DNA from: Pannonibacter phragmitetus_B | GTDB lineage: Bacteria; Pseudomonadota; Alphaproteobacteria; Rhizobiales; Stappiaceae | DNA: 64,000 bases | Direction of reading: 5' to 3' | Assembly (NCBI RefSeq): GCF_050510895.1 | Contig: NZ_JBNINT010000001.1 | Coordinates: forward strand, 868,001 to 932,000 | Shown here: one piece after another, positions 47,401-55,955 of the stretch | How the letters are laid out: the number at the start of each line of letters is the position of its first letter | Numbering within the stretch: the first letter of the stretch is position 1 | Notes under the pieces: model-generated | Databases searched by the model: none | Told to the model about the DNA's origin: nothing | Seen by the model: only the letters and a program-made list of their open reading frames with translations | Position numbers and translations under genes: made by a program

Positions 47401-48740
47401 GTGCCAGCCGGGGTCTTCAGTTTGCAGCAGCTTGATCTTTTGACCGCCAACGACCGCCCGGGGCATCACCCTCGTCCTGGTATACCGCCACCGCGAACCG
47501 GCGCAGTGATCACCCGGTGCTGGAAGGCTCCCTTCAGGCGGATGTGGTGGTGATTGGGGCGGGTTTCACCGGCCTCTCGGCGGCGCTTTCACTTGCACAG
47601 TCCGGCCACTCCGTTGTGGTGCTGGAGGCGAACCGCATCGGCTGGGGCGCTTCGGGGCGCAATGGCGGGCAGGTGGGCTCGGGCCAGCGGCTCGATCAGA
47701 TCACGCTGGAGGACATGGTCGGCAAGTCCGGCGCCCGGCTGCTGTGGGATCTGGCCGAAGAATCCAAGGCCGTGGTGCAGGATCTGATCCGCGATCATGC
47801 CATTGACTGCGACTACCGGCCCGGCATCCTCTATGTGGATCACCGCCCTGACATAGCCAGGGACCATGCGGACTATGCCCGGCATCTGGAGCAGGTCTAT
47901 GGCTATGAGGGCAACGAGGTGCTGGGGCGCGATGCAGTGCGCCAGAGGCTGGCGAGCCCGCTCTATCATGGTGGAATCCTCGACCGTGGGGCAGGGCACC
48001 TGCACCCGCTGAACTTTGCGCTGGGCATTGGCGCCGCGGCGGAGGCTGCCGGCGCGCGCATTTTCGAGCGCACCAAGGTGACCTCCTATACGGCAGGGCC
48101 CTCCCGCGTGGTCGTGAAGACAGAGGCCGGAGAGGTGACGGCCAGCCACATGGTGCTGGCCTGCAACGGCTATCTTGGCCAGCTGGAGCCGAAGGTTTCG
48201 GCCCGCGTTATGCCGATCAACAATTACATCATCGCTACGGAGCCGCTGGGGCCAGAACGGGCGCAATCGCTGATCCGTGACGGTGTCGCGGTGGCTGACA
48301 GCAAGTTCGTCATCAATTATTTCCGCATGAGCGCCGATCACAGGCTGCTGTTTGGCGGCGGCGAAAACTACGGCTACCGCTTTCCCTCCGACATTGCCGC
48401 CTTTGTGCGCAAGCCGATGAGCAAGGTGTTCCCGCAACTGGCGGACATTGGCATTGACTATGGCTGGGGTGGAACGCTGGCCATCACGCCCAAGCGCATG
48501 CCCTTCTTCGCAAGGCTTGCGCCCAATGTGATCACCGCCTCGGGCTATTCCGGCCATGGGGTGGCGATGGGCTGTCTCGCAGGACGTCTGATTGGCGAGG
48601 CCGTCAACGGACAGACCGGGCGCTTCGAGGTGTTCGAGCGGATCAAGGTGCCGTCCTTCCCCGGCGGCTCGCGCTTGCGCTTCCCGCTGCTGGTGCTGGC
48701 GATGACCTGGTTTTCCCTGCGTGACCGGCTGGGGTTCTGA
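47401..48740 (+). CDS. FAD-dependent amine oxidase (PuuB/DAO family), frameshifted near the 5' end
   Basis: About 446 residues after repair. The first frame has LQQLDLLTANDRPGHHP; after an added C at 47469-47471 the second continues SSWYTATANRRSDHPVLEGSLQADVVVIGAGFTGLSAALSLAQSG, the usual start of gamma-glutamylputrescine-oxidase-like enzymes. The C-terminal FAD contact YSGHGVAMGCLAGRLIGEAV is complete. I chose the GTG at 47401 because AGGAGGGG lies upstream; without the repair it would appear to start at GTG 47517. The substrate is an amine of unknown type. It is three bases upstream of a second, related oxidase. Confidence 0.85.
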
Positions 48741-48743
48741 CCC

Positions 48744-50074
48744 ATGCAGGCAGACGGCGGCGGACCAATCGGCAGTTACTGGGAAGACAGCGCTGCCGGT
48801 GCCTCACCGTATGCCCATGTAGACCCGGAGCTTGAAGAGGCGCTGGCGGTGGATGTGGCCGTTATCGGCGCTGGCTTTACCGGTCTCAATGCTGCCTTGC
48901 GGGCACAGGCGCTGGGCGCGTCCACCGTGGTGCTGGAGCGTCACCACGTGGGCTTTGGCGCCTCTGGCCGCAATGGCGGCTTCTGCTGCCTGGGCGGCTC
49001 CAAGCTCTCTCCCGAAGACATGGTGCAACGCTATGGCGCAAGGGAGGCCGAGCGCTTTTCGCAGATGCAGCGTGAGGCCATCGACCATGTGGCGGCACTT
49101 CTCGACGCACATTCCATCCACGCGGACCGCTCCGGCAGTGGTGAGGTGGTTCTGGCGCACAAGCGCTCCGCCCTGAAAGGGCTGGAAGAGGAAAGCGCCT
49201 TCGTCAACGCCCGCTTCGGCCTCGGCACCCAATTGCTGGATACTGCCGCGCTGGAGGCCATGGGGCTGAAGGCGGCCGGCACCTGCGGCGGGCTGTTCTA
49301 TCCCCATGGCTTCGGCCTTCATCCGCTGAAATATGTGCAAGGCCTTGCAAGAGCCTTGCGGGAGGCGGGGCAGCCCATCTTTGCCCGCTCGCCGGTGACA
49401 TCCATCCGCCCGGAACTGGGCCGCTGGCGGCTGGATACGCCGAAGGGCACCGTCCATGCCCGCCGCGTGATCCTTGCCAGTAACGGCTATACGGATGAAA
49501 GCCTCATGTACTGGCTGCAGGGGCGGCTGCTGCCGGTGCTGTCCAATGTCATGGTCACCCGGCCGCTGACGGATGAGGAAAAGCAGGCGCAGGGCTGGAC
49601 CAATCCTGTCATGGCATCGGACGCCCGCACGCTGCTGCATTACTTCCGTCTGCTGCCGGACGGGCGGATGCTGTTCGGCATGCGCGGCGGCATCTTCGGC
49701 ACAGCGATGGAAGAGGCGCGGCTGCGCCTGGCCATTCGTGAGGGCTTCGACCGCCTGTTCCCGGCGCTTGCCCATGTGGAGGCAACGCACCACTGGTCTG
49801 GCCGGGTGTGCCTGGCGCTGGATTTGAACCCCTACATCGGCCCCATTCCGCTCTGGCCCGGCGTCTTCGCCGCGCTTGCCTATCACGGCAATGGCGTTGC
49901 CATGGGCTCCTATGCCGGGGCGCTGGCGGCGGAACTGGCGCTGGAGGCCCGCTCCCCTGGCAGCTGCCGCTGCCGGTCCACACGCCCCTGCGCCGTTTTC
50001 CGCTGCCCGCCCTGCGCCGCCATTACCTGCAGGTCGCTTATTGGTGGTACGGGCTGAAGGACCGCTGGAGCTGA
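48744..50074 (+). CDS. FAD-dependent amine oxidase (PuuB/DAO family), frameshifted near the 3' end
   Basis: About 443 residues after repair. The N-terminal FAD motif VDVAVIGAGFTGLNAALRAQALGASTVVLERH is clear, followed by GFGASGRNGGFC, as in gamma-glutamylputrescine and related oxidases. The C-terminus in the read frame (CRCRSTRPCAVF) is not family-like. One added C at the run 49954-49957 gives SPWQLPLPVHTPLRRFPLP and a stop at 50074. It is three bases after its paralogue; the pair divergent from the BCCT gene suggests a joint import-and-oxidation pathway (inference). Confidence 0.87.
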
Positions 50075-50084
50075 GGGCGGGGGA

Positions 50085-52190
50085 TCAGCTCAGCAGCTTG
50101 CGGATGTCTTCCAGCGACGGGGCGACGAGATCAACAGGCCGGTTGCCCTCTTTGTCGCGGATGGTCTTGTTCGCGCCCCGGTCCAGCAGCAAGGCGATGT
50201 CTTTCGGTGATGTGGCGCTCTCGGCTGCCACATGCAGCATCGTTTGCCCGGCGTTGTCCGCCGCATTGATGGGCAGGCCGAGGCTGAGGAGATAATCGAG
50301 GAACGCGACTTCCTCCTTCCAGCTTGCCCGCACGCTGGTCATCCGGAACAGATTGTGCAGCAGTGTGCCGCCATCGGGCAGCCGCTCCTTGGGATCCAGC
50401 CCGTATCCGGCCATCAGCTTGAAGGTGTCGATGGTGGTGCAGTAGCACAGGCTGCTTTGGCCCCGGCTGTCCCGCTTTTTCGGGTCCGCCCCTACCACCA
50501 GCAGCGATTGTACGCGCTCGATGGAGCCCAGACGCGACAGGATCAGCGCCGATTGCAGCGGTGTTGAGCCGGTTTCTGCCGCATCCCGGGGTGTTTGCAG
50601 CGCGTTCACATCCGCGCCATGGGCGGCGAGCAGGCGGATCTTTTCCGGACTTCTTGCCCAGTGCAGCGCCGTGCCGCCGTGAATGTTGCGCGCATCCACG
50701 TCTGCGCCTGCCTTCAGCAGCAGTTCCGCAGCATCCGCATCTGCCTGCATCAGCATGGTGATGTCATTGTCCCAGCGCGCATCGGGGTCCGCGCCCGCTT
50801 TCAGCAGGGCCTCGACCATGTTCAGATAGGTTGGCCGGTCGAGCCAGAGCTTCACTTGCTCCTTGATGAGGTTGTCCTCGAAAGCATCGATCTTGCGCGG
50901 CTCCGGCGGCAGATCCGGGTTGCGGGCATGCGGGGCATATTCCTCGCGCAGCGAGGCCTCCAGCTCCTGTGGGGAGGCTGCCGTCATCCGCGAGCGGTTG
51001 ACGATCAGCTGATGCAGCGGCCAGTAGCGGTCATCCTTCCAGCCGTTGACGCGGGCGCCCTTGGCGATCAGCCACTCCACAACCGGCAGGGACGAGCGGC
51101 TGACCGCATCACCCATCACCAGCCGCCGCGTGTTCAGCGTTGCCCCCGCCGCAAGCAGCACATCCGCCAGCGCGGTGTTCCCGGCCATGACGGCATAGTT
51201 CAGCGCGGTGGCAAATTCATCGCCCCAGTTCAATGTGTCTCTCAGCCAGTCACTGTTTGGCACCACATCGGGCCTTGCGCCATTGGAAAGCGCTCTCGTC
51301 ACACCGGCAATGTTCTGTTCCCTTGCTGAATCCAGTAGGGCGCGCTCGGCCGGTGTTTCCTCCACAATGGCCGGCGGCGGCATGTCCGCGCCTACCTCGG
51401 CGGGGTCTTTCTCCAGCCACTCCAGCCAGGCCTTGCCGCCGGGGCTGTCTGCCGTGAGATAGTAGGTGCGGGCTGCCTCGTCATACTGGCCGAAGGCCAT
51501 CCACGAGGCCCACTCAGTCCCGGCAAAGCCAAGCTTCGACATGTGCGTGATGAAGGTGATCAGGTCCGGAGCCAGCGCCAGCCCGTGCAGCATCTCCAGC
51601 TCATGGCTGAAATAGCGCACCGGCTGCGGGCCGTCAGGCTGCAACATGTCGATGGTCACCATGTCGCCATTGACGAGGTTATAGAGCGGAAACTGGTTTT
51701 CCCACATCTGCGGCGTGTTCGGTGCTTCCGACTGATCCACATGCGCCAGATCCCGCTTCCAGCCAAGGAAATTCGGGATCGACAGTTCCTCGATCTGCTG
51801 CACATCCCACAGCGCATCGCGGTTGGCGCTCATGTTGGGAAGGTTCTGCCTTTCCTGCGGCTGCAAATGCGGCGGGATATACCAGCCGAAGGTGACGGCG
51901 GAGGAATAGCGCGTCAGGATTTCCCTCAGCTGCGGCGGGAAGATCAGGCCGTTCCGCGTCTCGATGGCCCGGAGGCTTGCTTCAGTGGCCGGTGGTGCAA
52001 TCTTCAGGGTGGTCACATCCCAGCCGCGCCGCAGGACAATCTCCTGCATCCGCTGCCAGTCCGCCTGCCATTGCTGCCAGAGTTCCTGCGTCATGGCGCC
52101 GTCCTTCCTGCAGGCCGCAACAGGCCCCGCCAGAAGCAGCGCCGCACAGCCCTGCAACAGCCCGCGGCGGGTGAGCTGAAAGCCGGGCAT
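50085..52190 (-). CDS. Tat/lipoprotein with SMI1/KNR4-like and ankyrin-repeat domains
   Basis: 701 residues. The N-terminus has a twin-arginine stretch (TRRGLLQGCAALLLAG) and a lipobox-like end (PVAAC, cysteine about 27), so it is probably an exported lipoprotein. Residues about 55-200 resemble SMI1/KNR4 (ASLRAIETRNGLIFPPQLREILTRYSSAV). Residues about 290-700 carry ankyrin repeats (DADAAELLLKAGADVDARNIHGGTALHWA, NAGQTMLHVAAES). SMI1/KNR4 proteins often act as immunity partners of contact toxins, and ankyrin lipoproteins may also neutralise effectors. No toxin gene is adjacent. I chose the ATG at 52190. Confidence 0.82.
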   Translation of the reverse strand: MPGFQLTRRGLLQGCAALLLAGPVAACRKDGAMTQELWQQWQADWQRMQEIVLRRGWDVTTLKIAPPATEASLRAIETRNGLIFPPQLREILTRYSSAVTFGWYIPPHLQPQERQNLPNMSANRDALWDVQQIEELSIPNFLGWKRDLAHVDQSEAPNTPQMWENQFPLYNLVNGDMVTIDMLQPDGPQPVRYFSHELEMLHGLALAPDLITFITHMSKLGFAGTEWASWMAFGQYDEAARTYYLTADSPGGKAWLEWLEKDPAEVGADMPPPAIVEETPAERALLDSAREQNIAGVTRALSNGARPDVVPNSDWLRDTLNWGDEFATALNYAVMAGNTALADVLLAAGATLNTRRLVMGDAVSRSSLPVVEWLIAKGARVNGWKDDRYWPLHQLIVNRSRMTAASPQELEASLREEYAPHARNPDLPPEPRKIDAFEDNLIKEQVKLWLDRPTYLNMVEALLKAGADPDARWDNDITMLMQADADAAELLLKAGADVDARNIHGGTALHWARSPEKIRLLAAHGADVNALQTPRDAAETGSTPLQSALILSRLGSIERVQSLLVVGADPKKRDSRGQSSLCYCTTIDTFKLMAGYGLDPKERLPDGGTLLHNLFRMTSVRASWKEEVAFLDYLLSLGLPINAADNAGQTMLHVAAESATSPKDIALLLDRGANKTIRDKEGNRPVDLVAPSLEDIRKLLS

Positions 52191-52417
52191 CGCGGCCCCG
52201 CCAGTCTCCAATCCGCCAGCGTCTGAACACGTGAGTGCGCGCAAGACCACCTCCGGCCTGTCCCTTCGCATGCCTCATCATCCTCCAGCGCAGCCATCCC
52301 CGCCGCGCAAGCCCACGCAAGCGCCTGTTTCAATCAGGAAGATGAACAGAATGTGGCGGGGTCTGGTTCCGGGGGAGTACCGTGTTTACAACGGACTTCC
52401 AGTGAGGCTCCAACTTC

Positions 52418-52455
52418 TCTCCCCCTTGAGGGGGAGATGCCCCCGGGAGGGGGCA
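52418..52455 (+). repeat. CTCCCCCTTGAGGGGGAG palindromic repeat, copy 1
   Basis: TCTCCCCC (52418-52425) and GGGGGAGA (52430-52437) pair around TTGA. A second hairpin TGCCCCC / GGGGGCA (52438-52455) follows. This unit, with the flank AGAGGGGGT, is a well-known dispersed element of Rhizobiales genomes. Confidence 0.85.
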
Positions 52456-52522
52456 GAGGGGGTGACGGCCTGTCTGTTCATGCGAGCGGTCCTGCTGTGT
52501 CGAGGCGCTGCTACCCCCCTCT

Positions 52523-52560
52523 GTCTGCTGACGCAGACATCTCCCCCTCAAGGGGGAGAG
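52523..52560 (-). repeat. CTCCCCCTTGAGGGGGAG palindromic repeat, copy 2 (inverted)
   Basis: TCTCCCCCTCAAGGGGGAGA (52540-52559) is the core palindrome in the opposite direction, with a hairpin GTCTGC/GCAGAC (52523-52538) next to it in place of the second stem of copy 1. About 70 bases separate the two copies, which could form a large cruciform. Confidence 0.85.
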
Positions 52561-52763
52561 GGGCACTGCGGCAAAAGGAGGGGCCTGATCCTCCTCTGTG
52601 CCTCTGTTGTAACCCGTGCGCCACGAGGAAAAGGAACCCAAAGCACCATGCCCGGCCTGCTTCCTGTGGGCTGGTTGCCGGCGCAGCGCAAACCGGCATC
52701 ATCCCCGCTTCAAACACTGCCCGGAATCCGGATATCCTTGGTTGTGGATTTATGGGGGCAGGC

Positions 52764-53534
52764 ATGAAGGATAGTGGTTTTGGGGCGGGCTGGCATGCCG
52801 GGTCGGCGCTGATCGGAGTGCTCTCTGGTCTGGCACTTGGTGCGATGTTCGGCATGTGGTTCGGGCCGGATGTGATCAAGGTGCCGGAGGCCTGTGAGGG
52901 GAGCGAGGTGTCCTGCTTCCTTTACACTTGGCAGACGTTGCTTGCGGGCATCTTTGCAACTGTTGCAGCCGGAGTAGGTGCAGTTCTCCTTTGGTTTCAG
53001 ATAAAAGACCAGAGAAGCCAATTTACTATGGCGCTAATGAGAAGGCAAATCTCGGGTCGTTCAAGGATTTTACATGCAATTTCTGATGTTCATGAATATT
53101 TGACATGCGTCTTTAAATTTTTGATGAGCGAGGATCATACTTCGAGGCCGGAACCACCAAGAGGTTCGATAGATGTTATAATTGAAGAGTCCTCCTATTT
53201 TGATGCTAATACATTTGGTGCTTTGAGGAAAGTGATTGAATGGTCGCAAATATTCGAAGCGAGAGTGAATAATTATTTGGGTGGTGATGGTTCAATGTCA
53301 TCATCTGATGTGCTGATAATGATCTTGGATTACTTTCATCGGTTAGATCTATTGTTTAATTTTGCTAGATTTGAGGTTGAGGAAGCTTTGTATCGAGATC
53401 CGAATTTTGATGATTATTGGGGTCTTGTTCATACTAAATTTAATTATTCATCTTTGGATCGGCGTGGTCGTGAGGCGAAGATTATAGAAGACGCTATTAA
53501 TAAACTGCATAAAAGGCTTAGTGCTGTTGGCTAG
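52764..53534 (+). CDS. Hypothetical two-span membrane protein with a low-GC 3' half
   Basis: 256 residues. Two hydrophobic segments are near residues 14-35 (SALIGVLSGLALGAMFGMWFG) and 55-78 (TLLAGIFATVAAGVGAVLLWF). A long hydrophilic helical region follows. No family is recognised. The first 270 bases have normal high GC, but from about 53030 the sequence is markedly AT-rich with different codon use, which suggests a fusion or foreign origin. A second start at 52752 is possible; GGGGGCAGG lies before the ATG at 52764. Confidence 0.6.
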   Translation: MKDSGFGAGWHAGSALIGVLSGLALGAMFGMWFGPDVIKVPEACEGSEVSCFLYTWQTLLAGIFATVAAGVGAVLLWFQIKDQRSQFTMALMRRQISGRSRILHAISDVHEYLTCVFKFLMSEDHTSRPEPPRGSIDVIIEESSYFDANTFGALRKVIEWSQIFEARVNNYLGGDGSMSSSDVLIMILDYFHRLDLLFNFARFEVEEALYRDPNFDDYWGLVHTKFNYSSLDRRGREAKIIEDAINKLHKRLSAVG

Positions 53535-53584
53535 TTTCTTGATTGTGTTTCTCATGTTCATTTTTGTTAGGGGGCATATCCACC

Positions 53585-53780
53585 CCTCCGCGTCGCCCCG
53601 GACGAAGCGGAGCGGAGATCCGGGGTCTACTCGCTTGCAGAGCGGTGAGGGCAGGCCCCGGCGTGGAGGCTTGCGCAGGTCATGCTGCCTCGCCGCCTCC
53701 CGCAATCGCGCTTCTCTGCAAACGAGTGGACCCCGGCGCGCAGGCCGGGGTGACGGCTGGGGATGCCGCAAGGTCTTGCG
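53585..53780 (+). repeat. 196-base direct repeat, copy 1
   Basis: Runs from CCTCCGCGTCGCCCCGGACG to GATGCCGCAAGGTCTTGCG. An identical-length copy is at 53861-54056, differing at a modest number of sites. Internal CCCCGGAC / GTCCGGGG-like ends and GACCCCGG / CCGGGGTG pairs can form large hairpins. Such CGGACGAAGCGGAGATCCGG elements are dispersed in several alphaproteobacteria. Confidence 0.85.
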
Positions 53781-53860
53781 TTCCTGACAGGTCCCGGCAC
53801 GGAGGCCGGGACGGCGCGGTGCTGGTGGATGGCACTCCATCCCCGCCATCCCCGCCATCC

Positions 53861-54056
53861 CCTCCGCGTCACCCCGGACGAAGCGAAGCGGAGATCCGGG
53901 GTCTACTCGCTTGCAGAGCGGTGAGGGCAGGCCCCGGCGTGAAGGCTTGCACAGGTCCTGTGGTCTGACCGCCTCCCGCAATCGCGCTTCTCTGCGAACG
54001 AGTGGACCCCGGCGCGCAGGCCGGGGTGACGGCTGAGGATGCCGCAAGGCCTTGCG
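53861..54056 (+). repeat. 196-base direct repeat, copy 2
   Basis: Second copy of the 53585-53780 repeat, same length and orientation, 80 bases after it. The spacer holds a GTCCCGGC / GCCGGGAC hairpin and CCGCCATCC tandem repeats. The copy ends 170 bases before the ettA start. Open frames across it are not genes. Confidence 0.85.
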
Positions 54057-54226
54057 AATATGTTTCGCAACACGGCTGCCGTTTCGCGGAGGCAGGGACT
54101 GCGTGCCTCATCGGGTTTGCCGCCAGCCATTGCCCCGGCCCGCTGCATGGCGTAAAAGGGCGGCCAGTTTCGATCCAATGTCGATCAGATTCCCGGCACA
54201 ATTCCAAAACGGAGATGCGAGGCCCC

Positions 54227-55876
54227 ATGGCGCGCCAGTTCATCTATCACATGCATGGCCTCAGCAAGGCCTATAACGGCAAGAAGGTTCTCGACAACAT
54301 TCACCTGTCGTTCTACCCGGATGCCAAGATCGGTATTCTCGGCCCCAACGGTGCCGGTAAGTCGACCCTGCTCAAGATCATGGCTGGTCTCGACAAGGAA
54401 TACACCGGTGAAGCCTGGGCCGCTGAAGGGGCCAAGGTCGGTTACCTGCCGCAGGAGCCGAAGCTCGACGAGGGCAAGACCGTTCTGGAAAACGTGCTCG
54501 AAGGTGTCGCCCACAAGCAGGCGATCGTCGACCGTTACAACGAGCTGATGATGAACTACTCGGACGAGACTGCCGAGGAAGGCTCGAAGCTGCAGGACAT
54601 CATCGACGCGGAAGACCTGTGGAACCTTGAGAGCAAGGTCGAGATGGCAATGGAAGCCCTGCGCTGCCCGCCCTCCGACAGCCCGGTGGACAACCTCTCG
54701 GGTGGTGAGCGCCGCCGCGTGGCACTGTGCAAGCTGCTCTTGAGCGAGCCGGACCTGCTGCTGCTCGACGAACCGACCAACCATCTGGACGCTGAAACCG
54801 TTCACTGGCTGGAGCGCCACCTGCGCGAGTTCAAGGGCTCCGTGCTGATCATCACCCACGACCGCTACTTCCTCGACAACGTCACCGGCTGGATTCTGGA
54901 GCTGGACCGCGGCCAGGGCATTCCCTACGAGGGCAACTACTCCGCCTATCTGGAGAAGAAGACCAAGCGTATGGAGCAGGAAGGCCGCGAGAACATGGCC
55001 CGCTCCAAGGCCATTGCCCGTGAACGCGAGTGGATGGGCATGTCGCCGAAGGGCCGCCAGACCAAGTCCAAGGCGCGTATCCGCGCTTATGAGGATCTGG
55101 TGGCGGCACAGGAAACCCGCATGCCCACCATCGAGCAGATCCTCATCCCGGTGGGCGAGCGTCTCGGCGCCAACGTCATCGAGGTGAAGAACGTCTCCAA
55201 GGGCTTCGGCGACCGCCTGCTCATCGAGGACCTGTCGTTCAAGCTGCCACGCGGCGGCATCGTTGGCATCATCGGGCCGAACGGCGCGGGCAAGACCACC
55301 CTGTTCAAGATGCTCACCGGTCAGGAAAAGCCGGACAGCGGTGAAGTCATCATCGGTGATACCGTGCATCTGGGTTACGTTGACCAGTCACGCGACAAGC
55401 TGGACCCGAACAAGACGGTCTGGGAAGAAATCTCCGACGGCAACGAGATCATTTATCTCGATGGCAAGGAGATCAACTCCCGCGCCTACTGCTCGTCCTT
55501 CAACTTCAAGGGCCCGGCTCAGCAGGCCAAGGTGGGCGACCTCTCCGGTGGTCAGCGCAACCGCGTGCACCTTGCCAAGGTGCTGAAGCAGGGCGCCAAC
55601 GTTCTGCTGCTTGACGAGCCGACCAACGACCTCGACACCGAGACGCTGGCCGCCCTCGAAGACGCGCTGGAAAACTACGCCGGTTGCGCTGTGGTCATCT
55701 CGCACGACCGCATGTTCCTCGACCGCCTCGCCACCCACATGCTCGCCTTCGAGGGCGACAGCCATGTGGAATGGTTCGAGGGCAACTTCGAGGACTACGA
55801 GAAGGACAAGGTCCGCCGCCTCGGCGCCCACGCCGCCGACCCGAGCCGCATCAAGTACAAGCCGCTGACGCGCTGA
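54227..55876 (+). CDS. ettA: Energy-dependent translational throttle protein EttA
   Basis: 549 residues, standard length for EttA. Two ABC-F nucleotide-binding domains are present: Walker A GPNGAGKST (residues about 38-46) and GPNGAGKTT in the second half, with signatures LSGGERRRVALCKLLL and LSGGQRNRVHLAKVL, and a linker (PtIM) between them. EttA gates the first peptide bond on the ribosome according to ATP/ADP. The start MARQFIYHMHGLSKAY is canonical. A strong terminator follows. Confidence 0.97.
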   Translation: MARQFIYHMHGLSKAYNGKKVLDNIHLSFYPDAKIGILGPNGAGKSTLLKIMAGLDKEYTGEAWAAEGAKVGYLPQEPKLDEGKTVLENVLEGVAHKQAIVDRYNELMMNYSDETAEEGSKLQDIIDAEDLWNLESKVEMAMEALRCPPSDSPVDNLSGGERRRVALCKLLLSEPDLLLLDEPTNHLDAETVHWLERHLREFKGSVLIITHDRYFLDNVTGWILELDRGQGIPYEGNYSAYLEKKTKRMEQEGRENMARSKAIAREREWMGMSPKGRQTKSKARIRAYEDLVAAQETRMPTIEQILIPVGERLGANVIEVKNVSKGFGDRLLIEDLSFKLPRGGIVGIIGPNGAGKTTLFKMLTGQEKPDSGEVIIGDTVHLGYVDQSRDKLDPNKTVWEEISDGNEIIYLDGKEINSRAYCSSFNFKGPAQQAKVGDLSGGQRNRVHLAKVLKQGANVLLLDEPTNDLDTETLAALEDALENYAGCAVVISHDRMFLDRLATHMLAFEGDSHVEWFEGNFEDYEKDKVRRLGAHAADPSRIKYKPLTR

Positions 55877-55911
55877 TATCGCTGCGGCTCAAGCTGCTGT
55901 TTTGCGAAAAG

Positions 55912-55945
55912 AAAATCCCCGGGCCGATGGTCCGGGGATTTTTGT
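55912..55945. terminator. Terminator of ettA (bidirectional)
   Basis: AAAATCCCCGG (55912-55922) and CCGGGGATTTT (55932-55942) form a perfect stem followed by T-rich sequence. It lies between the convergent ettA and MscS genes. Confidence 0.88.
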
Positions 55946-55955
55946 TTGGGGGCTG

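Larger units (their letters stand above)
52191..52763. other. Intergenic region with inverted REP-like repeats
   Basis: 573 bases between the ankyrin and membrane-protein genes. It contains two head-to-head copies of a palindromic element (52418-52455 and 52523-52560). I see no coding frame with family resemblance. Confidence 0.55.

Noticed and set aside
53585..54056. Possible CRISPR array
   Set aside because: Only two long copies with an 80-base spacer and no cas genes; repeats are 196 bases, far beyond CRISPR repeat length.
53448..54243. Frames across the 196-base repeats
   Set aside because: They repeat the same peptide twice because of the DNA repeat and continue through non-coding palindromes; not genes.
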